Below, one piece after another: positions 36,164 to 43,112 of a stretch of 64,000 nucleotides of DNA. Origin of the DNA: Streptomyces sp. 846.5 (GTDB lineage: Bacteria; Actinomycetota; Actinomycetes; Streptomycetales; Streptomycetaceae); the NCBI RefSeq assembly GCF_004365705.1, contig NZ_SOBN01000001.1, forward strand, positions 4,698,001 through 4,762,000, given 5' to 3'. Both the position numbers and the translations under genes were made by a program. Under the pieces are notes generated by a model, which had not been told where the DNA came from, searched no databases, and saw only the letters and a program-made list of their open reading frames with translations. Each line of letters starts with the position of its first letter. Position 1 is the first letter of the stretch.

Positions 36164-36580
36164 TCACTTCTTATTCTTTCCTTCGCCCATCATCTGATCG
36201 ATGGCGGCTGCAATGCCCGACCAAGTCCATGCAATTACCCTATTTCGAGCGAGCCCCGTTGGCAGGTTCGAGGTCGTGTTGGCGCCATCAACGTAGACGC
36301 CGAACACTGGAACGTTGGCGTTCTTTGCGAACTGAATCTCCTTTGCGACGCCAGTTGCGCTTGCCATGTATCGCCCGACGAGCACGATAACCATGTTGCA
36401 GCGGCTTATCTTATCGGCAATAATTGCCTCCCATTGACTCTGGGGGAGCGAGGACTTAGACGACCAGTCCGCTACTACAAACGGTGTTGGCGAATCCTTC
36501 TTGCCCTGCCCAACAAAGAGCATTCGCGAGGTCTCGTCATGGTCGAAATCGAAACTAATAAATGCGCGCGGGTCGGCCAT
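36164..36580 (-). CDS. ThsB-like TIR-domain protein (DUF1863-type)
   Basis: A 138-residue protein from ATG 36580, with AAGGAG 7 bases upstream; a longer frame to 36622 lacks such a site. It is a single compact TIR domain of the ThsB/DUF1863 group: RAFISFDFDHDETSRMLFVG, PTPFVVADWSSKSSLPQSQW, NMVIVLVGRYMASATGVAKE and VPVFGVYVDG. The glutamate in GVAKEIQFA (Glu81) is at the expected NADase position. ThsB proteins sense infection and convert NAD+ to a cyclic signal. It is the first gene of the TIR-caspase-SLOG operon, so it probably makes the activator of the protease. Confidence 0.88.
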   Translation of the reverse strand: MADPRAFISFDFDHDETSRMLFVGQGKKDSPTPFVVADWSSKSSLPQSQWEAIIADKISRCNMVIVLVGRYMASATGVAKEIQFAKNANVPVFGVYVDGANTTSNLPTGLARNRVIAWTWSGIAAAIDQMMGEGKNKK

Positions 36581-36622
36581 GGTATTCTCCTTTTTTGGAA
36601 TTATGCTCTTTCGGTGCGGCAA

Positions 36623-36904
36623 ACCACAAGCGCAAGCAAGATGACTACTCGACTGTCACGTGGCTGAGATTGGCTAGCTTGGGCAGCCTCTCAGCGACCC
36701 GCCCACGTCCCGACCCCGATCGCAGGATCGACCCAGTAACACGTTAGCGCAGTCAGCCGACCCTACGTCAGAAACCGTAACCCGCTTGGGTAATGTTCGG
36801 CACGCGTGATCGCCAGGATTCCCAGCTGCAGCGGCGGCCATGTTCGACTACCTCAACGCTCCGCATGTCATCATGAACCGTTAGTGACAGGCTGAGTGGG
36901 CCAG
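36623..36904. other. Promoter-bearing gap upstream of the TIR operon
   Basis: A gap of about 280 bp between the divergent TIR operon and the alpha/beta-hydrolase gene. Both promoters should lie here. I see no gene and no long repeat. Confidence 0.35.
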
Positions 36905-37739
36905 ATGCGCAAGCGCAGCAAGACCGCACAGTTCTGCAGCCTGGACGGCCTCAACCTGGCGGGGACAGTAGAAGCTCCTGTGGACACCACGAGTGCCACG
37001 GCCGTACTCGTGCATGGCGGAGGGATCACCCGTGAAGAAGGCGGCTTCTTCACTCGGTTGGCGGACGGCCTAGCCGATGCGGGTGGTGCTTCTCTCCGCT
37101 TCGACCTGCGCGGCCATGGTGAGAGTGAAGGCCGCCAAGAGGACCTGACGCTGTCCGGCATCGCCAACGACATCCGGGCCGCGCTCGACCAGCCCGAGGC
37201 AAGCACGCTCGGTGTACCGCTCTTCCTTCTCGGGGCCAGCTTCAGCGGCGGCATCAGTGCGTACGTGGCTACTCAGGAGCCACCGCGGCTGCGGGGATTG
37301 GTGCTCATCAACCCGCTCCTCAACTACAAGAAGCGGTTCATCGACGAGAAGCCGTATTGGCATGACGACCACCTGGACGCAGCAGCCGGCGCGGAGCTGG
37401 CGGCACAGGGGTACCTGTCTCATTCCTCGACCTTCAAGCTCGGACGACCACTCCTCAAGAGGTCTTCCACTTTGACCGCACCGAGTCGTGCAACACCTCG
37501 CTATACCCACCCTCATCGTCCACGGCACTCGCGACACCTTCATCCCGGTGGAGAGCTCACGCCAGTACGCCAAGGACATCCCGACCGACGTCGAGCTGCT
37601 TGAGGTCGAGGGGGCCCAACACGGCATCGCCGTTCACGGCGATCCGACGTATGCCGACCCCCAGACGCGAGAGTGGCAGCGCTCCGTCATCAGCTCAGTG
37701 TCGGGCTGGGTGGTGGGTCGATCGGCCGGGGCCGGTTAG
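36905..37739 (+). pseudogene. Alpha/beta hydrolase gene with two single-base frameshifts
   Basis: The hydrolase starts at ATG 36905 (or GTG 36896) and shows AVLVHGGGITREEGGFFTRL, LRFDLRGHGESEG and the nucleophile elbow FLLGASFSGGISA. After LGRPLLK (about 37464) the homologous frame moves to EVFHFDRTES, and near 37490 it moves again to LQHLAIPTLIVHGTRDTFIP, with the catalytic His in VEGAQHGIAVHG, ending at 37739. Each shift equals one missing base (a G, then a C) within about 30 bp. Product length would be about 278 residues. Decay is likely, though base-calling errors cannot be excluded. Confidence 0.75.
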
Positions 37740-38590
37740 AAAGCGTTGAGGCTCTGGGTTTCGATGTACTCTTCCCCGTTCTCCCGCCAGCTGTAGCTGA
37801 CCTTCCATTGCACCGATGTTCCCAACGTCAGGATGAGAGGGAAACGCATGGCTGTGTTTGGGAGGAGGCGCTCCACCTCCAGAGGGATGAGAATCTGAGG
37901 GTCTCTTCCCTCGCCAGTAGATTCGATCTTAGCTTTCACATCTTCTGCGGCTGCATCGCCGATGTTTTCCAAGACTAGACGGTGGCTCGGAGAACGAGAG
38001 ACTCCCGCGAAGGCCTCCTCATGGCGAACCCTGACTACGGCTCGGCCCTGTTCGCTGACGCCGGAGTCCTCGTCATTCGGCGGAGCAAGTGCGGCAGTAT
38101 CCCGATCCAGATCGGCACGCACCTTGGCGGCCAGATCATCGGGCGAGACGTACCGCCCCAAGAGACCTTGGCTGTTGAGCGAGTTTTTGAAATCTCGAAG
38201 TGCCGTGAGCTGCTCAATGTCGAGATCGCTGGGGTGAGGCATGTCCGCAAAGTAGACGTGAGTTGGAACCCCTCGCTCAACGCCCTGCAAGATCTCTTCA
38301 GCTGTCCCCGATGCGCCCCGGGAGGTCGACTGTCCAAGCCGGCTATGGAACATGCCAACGATGATGTCGGCCTGTTCGACCAACTGCCGATTGACTACGG
38401 CTTGAGCATCGCCGCCTCCGAGTTCGGTTCTGCTGTCGAACTCCCAACGCAACGGCAGGAACACGACTTTGTCTCTTCTGGATCGGTCGCTGTTCCAGCT
38501 TCGGATGGCGGCCTCCACTGCATCCCGCTCTAGCACCGTGTCGCCAGGAGAGGCGATGAGAACGGACAGCACCCGTGCTTCGAATGGCAT
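37736..38590 (-). CDS. DUF4062-like protein with C-terminal beta-rich domain
   Basis: A 284-residue protein from ATG 38590, preceded by GGAG. Residues 1-165 fit the DUF4062 type: VLSVLIASPGDTVLERDAVE, VVFLPLRWEFDSRTELGGGD, QLVEQADIIVGMFHSRLG and SGTAEEILQGVERGVPTHVY. This is a Rossmann-like fold related to TIR/SLOG-type nucleotide-handling domains. The last about 90 residues (SHRLVLENIGDAAAEDVKAK, then FPLILTLGTSVQWKVSYSWR) predict an Ig-like beta sandwich that may sense or bind a surface. The gene is convergent with the hydrolase relic by 4 bp and is part of the AT-richer cargo. A role in defence is inferred from context. Confidence 0.7.
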   Translation of the reverse strand: MPFEARVLSVLIASPGDTVLERDAVEAAIRSWNSDRSRRDKVVFLPLRWEFDSRTELGGGDAQAVVNRQLVEQADIIVGMFHSRLGQSTSRGASGTAEEILQGVERGVPTHVYFADMPHPSDLDIEQLTALRDFKNSLNSQGLLGRYVSPDDLAAKVRADLDRDTAALAPPNDEDSGVSEQGRAVVRVRHEEAFAGVSRSPSHRLVLENIGDAAAEDVKAKIESTGEGRDPQILIPLEVERLLPNTAMRFPLILTLGTSVQWKVSYSWRENGEEYIETQSLNAF

Positions 38591-38647
38591 ACGAAACTCT
38601 CCGGTGTTTTAGTGGCCGCGTTAGGCGATCCTCTTGTGGCAGCCACG

Positions 38648-38995
38648 TTAGGCCAAGAGAGTACCGCGCAGCTCGCGAACCGCCGACTGACCAGCCCACG
38701 GCTCCAAACACTCGACCACACGCAGCAGTTCCTGCGTGGTGCGGGTTGAGTTGGTCGTCGTGGCGAGCGGTAGCGCCTGCATACTCACTCGGGCGGCTTC
38801 TTCGGCTTCGCCTGCTGCTGCCAGGGCTCCGGCCCGGAGGGAGAGAAAGTAGCCGAAATCCCGCCGGGAGAAGCCTCTCGCGGACAGATGGGAGTCGTAC
38901 AGCTTGGCCGCGCGAGTAGGTTGCCCGGCTTCTGAGTAGCAGATGGCTGTCTGCATCATCAGGAGCGTGGCGGAGTAGTGGCGCCCCAACTCGTC
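38648..38995 (-). pseudogene. C-terminal relic of an HTH-TPR regulator
   Basis: This frame reads LGRHYSATLLMMQTAICYSE, then AGQPTRAAKLYDSHLSARGF and AGEAEEAARVSMQALPLATT, which is the end of the TPR region of a streptomycete HTH-TPR regulator. The HTH and most repeats are missing. It is joined at about 38995 to the cut end of the ISAs1 transposase, so an IS insertion or recombination removed the 5' part. Confidence 0.75.
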
Positions 38996-39551
38996 ACTCG
39001 GACATCTTCGCGCCGACTTCGGCCTGGGCGAGGGTCACGACCGTGCCATGGGTGACCACGGAGAGCAGGTGCCGTCGCGGCGCTTCGAGACGGGAGGACC
39101 CCTTGAGTGCTTTGCCGTCGACGGCTATCACGGCTGCTCGCCCGGGGCTCGCGGCGCGGGTCCCGGTGGCGGTGCGGTGTCGGTCGGCCAGGTAGGCACC
39201 GACTGCCCGGTCCAGGGCGTCACCGTCAACAGCCCCCAGCACGCGCCCGATTGTGGCCGCCGACGGGGTACGCCGCCATCCCAGCAGACGACGGCGGATG
39301 CCGATGGTCTTCAGCAGCGTGTCTGCGGCACGCTGGCCCCACTCGGCGAGTTCGTCGATGCTCCGGGCTCCCGAGACCACCGCACAGGCACCCACCAGCA
39401 GGATCGCTGTCAGCGAATACCACCGGCCCCGCCGTGCACGGGGGTCGGGTACCGAGTCGAGGTATGGGCGGAGGTCCGCGACCCGGTCACTGTCCAGCGA
39501 CCCCAGTTTCAGCAGCGCGGCGGGGATGGGAGAGGATGCAGCAGCAGGCAC
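38994..39551 (-). pseudogene. 5' part of an ISAs1-family transposase
   Basis: The N-terminal 185 codons of an ISAs1-type transposase from about 39551. It includes LRPYLDSVPDPRARRGRWYS, LVGACAVVSGARSIDELAEW and the first catalytic aspartate segment VIAVDGKALKGSSR. It breaks off after LAQAEVGAK, where family members continue with the second aspartate region, and then stops at foreign codons (MSE). About half of the usual length (near 370) is lost, so it cannot be active. Confidence 0.82.
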
Positions 39552-39609
39552 GGGTTACCTCGTGATCATCGGGCTTAGACACCACAATGATCACGAAGCC
39601 CGTGCCTGC
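39544..39609. repeat. Imperfect inverted repeat at the 5' end of the ISAs1 relic
   Basis: The arms 39544-39569 and 39587-39609 pair except for a short bulge; both contain GCAGGCACGGG-type and GTGATCAT-type blocks. The structure overlaps the transposase start. It may be the IS terminal region or a hairpin that blocks read-through translation into the transposase. Confidence 0.6.
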
Positions 39610-39672
39610 TTTGCTGTGCACCCCAGTCGGTCACCAACCGCGCGAACCCGGAACTTGAAACCGCCCTGGACC

Positions 39673-40437
39673 TCACCTGCTCCGCCGTGTGGCCTCTGCC
39701 CTGATTGTGTACTTGGCTGCCGTGCTGTCGGCACTGGTGCGCAGTTCTTCGAGGATGAGCGGCTTTCCGGTGCTGGCGTCGTGGGTGACGCGGCGCAGTA
39801 GTAGGAGCGGGGCGGCGTCCGGGATGCGCAGGGCGCTGCGTTCGTCGGGTTGGGGCATGCGGGCGTGGACGGTTTCGGTCCAGGCAGGCTTGTGCCCGGC
39901 GGTGGCGAGTGCTGCGTACAGCTCGGCGACGGGGCGTGCGGGCTCGTCGGCCAGCGTGGTGCCGGCGGCGGTGGCCAGGGGGATGGTGACGCGTTGGAGG
40001 TAGCGGGTGCCGGTGGCGGGGTCTCTCAGGGTGCGGCCCACGGTGATCGTGGCCTCGTCCTCGTCCAGGCCGAGCAGGGGTGCAGTGGTGGCGTCGGTGG
40101 CGGCGCGATAGACGGTCGGGGGCTCCAGCTCGGTCCAGTCGTCGGCCGGGGTGGTGTAGCGGGCACCGGTTTTGGTCACGGTGCGTTCGACGGTGCTGGT
40201 GGCCCCGGTGGCGGTGGCGCGGACGAAGGAGCCTTTGCCCATGATCACGTCCACGAGGCCTTCGCTCCGCAGTGAGGCGATGGCCTGGCGGACGGTGGGG
40301 CGGGAGACCTTGTAGCGCTCGGCCAGGACGGCTTCCGAGGGCAGAGGGCCGCCGGGCTCGTATTCGCCGTCGGCGATGGCCTGGCGCAGGACGGTGGCGA
40401 CCTGCTTGTAGAGCGGTTCGTTCCTGATGATGTCCAC
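39673..40437 (-). CDS. GntR/HutC-type regulator of the transfer region (KorSA-like)
   Basis: A 254-residue regulator. GTG 40437 is chosen because the GntR domain starts at once: VDIIRNEPLYKQVATVLRQA, then PLPSEAVLAERYKVSRPTVR as the winged helix. The remaining part is a UTRA-type ligand domain (ATITVGRTLRDPATGTRYLQ, PLLLLRRVTHDASTGKPLIL). In AICEs such as pSAM2 a GntR protein (KorSA) represses the replication/transfer genes, and this gene is divergent from the transfer cluster. The 216-bp gap holds two inverted repeats with ACAGGT half-sites, its probable operators. Confidence 0.85.
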   Translation of the reverse strand: MDIIRNEPLYKQVATVLRQAIADGEYEPGGPLPSEAVLAERYKVSRPTVRQAIASLRSEGLVDVIMGKGSFVRATATGATSTVERTVTKTGARYTTPADDWTELEPPTVYRAATDATTAPLLGLDEDEATITVGRTLRDPATGTRYLQRVTIPLATAAGTTLADEPARPVAELYAALATAGHKPAWTETVHARMPQPDERSALRIPDAAPLLLLRRVTHDASTGKPLILEELRTSADSTAAKYTIRAEATRRSR

Positions 40438-40511
40438 GGTTGATGCCTCATCGGGTCGGCGGGGCTCCCTTGTCTGCTCGTCAGCTTGCTCGGTAGGACG
40501 CTGGACGTCAA

Positions 40512-40531
40512 GACAGGTTCGGTCACCTGTC
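40512..40531. promoter_or_regulatory. Operator-like inverted repeat 1 (ACAGGT half-sites)
   Basis: GACAGGT-tcggtc-ACCTGTC, perfect 7-bp arms, 75 bp upstream of the GntR start. It shares its half-site with the repeat at 40586-40603, fitting autoregulation by the GntR protein. Confidence 0.7.
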
Positions 40532-40585
40532 ATAACAACAGACCGAAAGACCCTTGCATATGCCGGATCGGCGGAGCAGACTCGA

Positions 40586-40603
40586 CACCTGTAAGGACAG
40601 GTG
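40586..40603. promoter_or_regulatory. Operator-like inverted repeat 2 (ACAGGT half-sites)
   Basis: CACCTGT-aagg-ACAGGTG, perfect 7-bp arms, about 50 bp upstream of the first transfer-cluster gene (40654), in the position where a repressor would block its promoter. Confidence 0.7.
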
Positions 40604-40653
40604 ACGGCCGACGGGTAGCGTCGGCGGCTTGAACGGACCAGGAGTCCACACAC

Positions 40654-41019
40654 ATGCAGCTCATCCCGATGGATGACAGCCGGATGGCACCGATGCTCTG
40701 CGTCGGCTCCCCGGCACCCAAGCTGGTCAGCAACGAGACAGGAGAGATCAAGCGCGACAAGGACGGCAACCCGGTGTTCAGCGTGCCGGTGGTCGTCAAG
40801 GACGGCTACCGCGTGTCCGTGATCGAAATCGCGGTACCCGGGGAACCTGCGGGCATCACCGAGGGCGTGCACGTCAAGGCTCTGGGCCTGGTCGCGCTGC
40901 CCTGGACCATGGGCGAGCGCACCGGCATCAGCTTCCGCGCCGACGCCCTCATCCCCGCACCCCCCACCCCACCCACCGGACCGCCGGCCGGGCCCGGCAA
41001 GGGCGGTGACGCCAAGTGA
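40654..41019 (+). CDS. AICE-conserved small protein heading the transfer cluster
   Basis: A 121-residue protein from ATG 40654. The core reads APMLCVGSPAPKLVSNETGE, then GNPVFSVPVVVKDGYRVSVI and LGLVALPWTMGERTGISFRA, predicting a small beta domain, with a proline-rich tail. Proteins of this look lie directly upstream of the FtsK-like tra gene in many streptomycete elements, and some related ones are described as activators of replication and excision (Pra). I cannot confirm that assignment. Its stop overlaps the next start (GTGA). Confidence 0.6.
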   Translation: MQLIPMDDSRMAPMLCVGSPAPKLVSNETGEIKRDKDGNPVFSVPVVVKDGYRVSVIEIAVPGEPAGITEGVHVKALGLVALPWTMGERTGISFRADALIPAPPTPPTGPPAGPGKGGDAK

Positions 41020-41249
41020 CACAAGACTGGAGGACCCTGCGCAGCCTGCTGCGCACCCTCGGCGACCTGGGCGAGGAACTGCACCCCGGCACCGACCCCG
41101 ACAGCGATGTGCTGGTGTTCCGGCAGGTCGAGACGGCGTCCCGCGACGCCGGACGCCTGGCCGGGGACCTGGCCACCGACCACGCCAACCTGGCCGCAGA
41201 GAACAACATCCCGCATCCCACCTCGGACGGGGGACGCCATGAACGGTAA
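41016..41249 (+). CDS. Small helical protein in the transfer operon
   Basis: A 77-residue protein from GTG 41016 overlapping the previous stop by 4 bp; its own 3' end overlaps the tra gene start by 11 bp. The sequence WRTLRSLLRTLGDLGEELHP and TASRDAGRLAGDLATDHANL suggests a helical hairpin. No family is recognised. The coupling indicates a role in element transfer or its control. Confidence 0.55.
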   Translation: MTQDWRTLRSLLRTLGDLGEELHPGTDPDSDVLVFRQVETASRDAGRLAGDLATDHANLAAENNIPHPTSDGGRHER

Positions 41250-42651
41250 CTGCGGTGGGCTGGTCGGGATGGCCTGCGCGATGCAGCAGCACCCCGCAAC
41301 GGCTCCGGCGGTGACGGTGGGTCGGCATGGCCCGTCGGCCGCGCTGGTCCTGCTGGCCGCGCTGGCGGGGGTGCTGTTGGTGCTGGCGGCGGTCGCCCCG
41401 GTGCTGCGGCGTCGGGCGCCGGTGGCCTGGTGGTACCTGGCCGGGTTCCCAGTCGCCTGCCTGCGGATGCGGGTCACCTGGCGCCGGCTGACGGTGCTCA
41501 CTGATCTGGCGGTGCCGCGCCGTCCGGGGCGGCTGCTGCTGGGCGGGATGATCGTCAAGGGCGATCCGCTCAAACCGATACCCCCACGCCTGGGCATGCC
41601 CCGGATCCGGCGCGGGGGCCTGGTGGTGCGGGTGCGCCTGCACCCCGGGCAGGTCCCGGAGATGTTCGCGGGCGCGGCGGAGGCGATGGTGCACGCCTGG
41701 CGGGTCCACGCCGTACGGGTGGCCTTCGACGCGCGCGGCTTCGTGACCCTGACCGCAACCGCCTGGGACCCCCTCACCAACCCCTCGATCCCACACCAAC
41801 TCGGAACCCGACTGCTGGCCGCATTGGTCGGCCAGCGGGAGGACGGCGTGCCGTGGGTGGTGGATCTGCGCAGGGTGCCGCACTGGCTGATCGTCGGAGC
41901 GACCCGGTCCGGCAAGTCCACGCTGCTGGCCTGCCTGGTGGCGCGCTGGGCCCCGCAACGCCTAGCCCTGGTCGGCATCGACCTCAAGGGCGGCATGGAA
42001 CTGTCCCTGTTCCACCCGCGCCTGTCCGCCCTAGCCACCAGCCGCACCGAAGCTGCTGACCTGCTTAAACACCTGGTGCAGCTGACAGGTGAGCGCATGG
42101 CGCTGTGCCGCTCGGTGGGGGCCCGCTCCATCTGGGACCTGCCCGACCGGCAACGTCCCATCCCGATCATCGTGCTCGTCGACGAGGTGGCTGAACTGTT
42201 CCTGATGGCCACCCGCGCGGACAAGAACGAGGTGGGCGAGGTCTCCACCGCGCTGCTGCGCCTCGCCCAGCTCGGGGCCGCGCTCGGGGTGCACCTGGTC
42301 GTCGCCGGTCAACGCGTCGGCTCCGACCTGGGCCCCGGCGTCACCGCGCTGCGCGCACAACTCGCCGGACGCGTCTGCCATCGCGTCAACGACCCCGGGA
42401 CCGCCGAAATGGCCCTGGGCGACCTGAACCGCGACGCCTTGGCAGCAGCCCAGGAGATCACGTTCGAGGAAGCCGGGGTGGCGATCACCTTCGGCGACGA
42501 CGGCCACTGGACCCGCGCCCGCTCCACCCTGACCACCCCCGACGAAGCACAGCGCATCGCCGAGAAGTACGCCCACCTGACCCCGCCCATGGCAGCCCTG
42601 GGCGCACACGCCCCCGGGGACTTCGAGGAGCTTGGAGTGTACGAGCCGTGA
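41239..42651 (+). CDS. FtsK/SpoIIIE-type conjugative DNA translocase (TraSA/TraB-like)
   Basis: A 470-residue ATPase from ATG 41239. One hydrophobic helix lies near the N-terminus (SAALVLLAALAGVLLVLAAV), then the motor: Walker A LIVGATRSGKSTLLACLV (about residue 220), Walker B IPIIVLVDEVAEL, and HLVVAGQRVGSDLG as the sensor region. AICEs transfer double-stranded DNA with a single such hexameric motor that recognises short repeats (clt) on the element. The size and layout match TraSA. It is followed by a coupled Spd-like gene. Confidence 0.92.
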   Translation: MNGNCGGLVGMACAMQQHPATAPAVTVGRHGPSAALVLLAALAGVLLVLAAVAPVLRRRAPVAWWYLAGFPVACLRMRVTWRRLTVLTDLAVPRRPGRLLLGGMIVKGDPLKPIPPRLGMPRIRRGGLVVRVRLHPGQVPEMFAGAAEAMVHAWRVHAVRVAFDARGFVTLTATAWDPLTNPSIPHQLGTRLLAALVGQREDGVPWVVDLRRVPHWLIVGATRSGKSTLLACLVARWAPQRLALVGIDLKGGMELSLFHPRLSALATSRTEAADLLKHLVQLTGERMALCRSVGARSIWDLPDRQRPIPIIVLVDEVAELFLMATRADKNEVGEVSTALLRLAQLGAALGVHLVVAGQRVGSDLGPGVTALRAQLAGRVCHRVNDPGTAEMALGDLNRDALAAAQEITFEEAGVAITFGDDGHWTRARSTLTTPDEAQRIAEKYAHLTPPMAALGAHAPGDFEELGVYEP

Positions 42652-42836
42652 CCGTGGCCCTGCCGCTGGTGGCGTTCCTGGCCATCGTCGTGTTCCTGCT
42701 GGTCCGCTCCGGTGACCTGCCCATCTGGCAAGTGATCCTCGTCGGGCTGCTGGGCTTCTACCTGGCCCGCACCCACCTCGCCGACCCCATCGCCGCAGCC
42801 GTCACCTGGATCGTGCGCGGCCTCACCCACACCTGA
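42648..42836 (+). CDS. Spd-like small membrane protein
   Basis: A 62-residue protein from GTG 42648, overlapping the tra stop (GTGA). It has two hydrophobic helices (LPLVAFLAIVVFLLV and IWQVILVGLLGFYLA). Small membrane proteins right after tra are known as spread (Spd) proteins in streptomycete plasmids and help intramycelial spreading of the DNA. The call rests on position and topology, not on a motif. Confidence 0.65.
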   Translation: MTVALPLVAFLAIVVFLLVRSGDLPIWQVILVGLLGFYLARTHLADPIAAAVTWIVRGLTHT

Positions 42837-42854
42837 CCCGAGGAGAGCCATCTG

Positions 42855-42968
42855 ATGACCTTCCGCCGCGTGATCTGCCCCGACTGCCGGGGCTGGCGAC
42901 GCCGCTGGACCCCGACCGGAGGCGGACACCGCTGCCGCTGCTGCCGGGGCAAAGGCACCATCCGCTAG
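42855..42968 (+). CDS. 37-residue zinc-ribbon-like peptide
   Basis: ATG 42855 to TAG 42968, with AGGAGAG upstream. The peptide shows CPDCRGW and, after a Gly-rich turn, HRCRCCRGKGTIR: two CxxC-type knuckles that can hold one zinc ion, with many arginines for nucleic-acid binding. It lies between the Spd-like gene and the replication gene. Very small zinc peptides like this are common in streptomycete elements. Confidence 0.65.
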   Translation: MTFRRVICPDCRGWRRRWTPTGGGHRCRCCRGKGTIR

Positions 42969-43112
42969 ACCCCAACCATCCGATCCACCCACGCGAACAG
43001 GAGCAACCCATGCACCACCACCCGACCCGTGACCTGACCAACGCCGCGCCTGGCCCCGCCCCTCTCGGGGCCCGGTCGGGCGCGGTGCCCGCCCCCTGCC
43101 TTGGGAGATCGT

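Noticed and set aside
39673-41958. Extended GntR protein of 761 residues
   Set aside because: The GntR domain begins right at GTG 40437 and the upstream part is antisense to the transfer genes.
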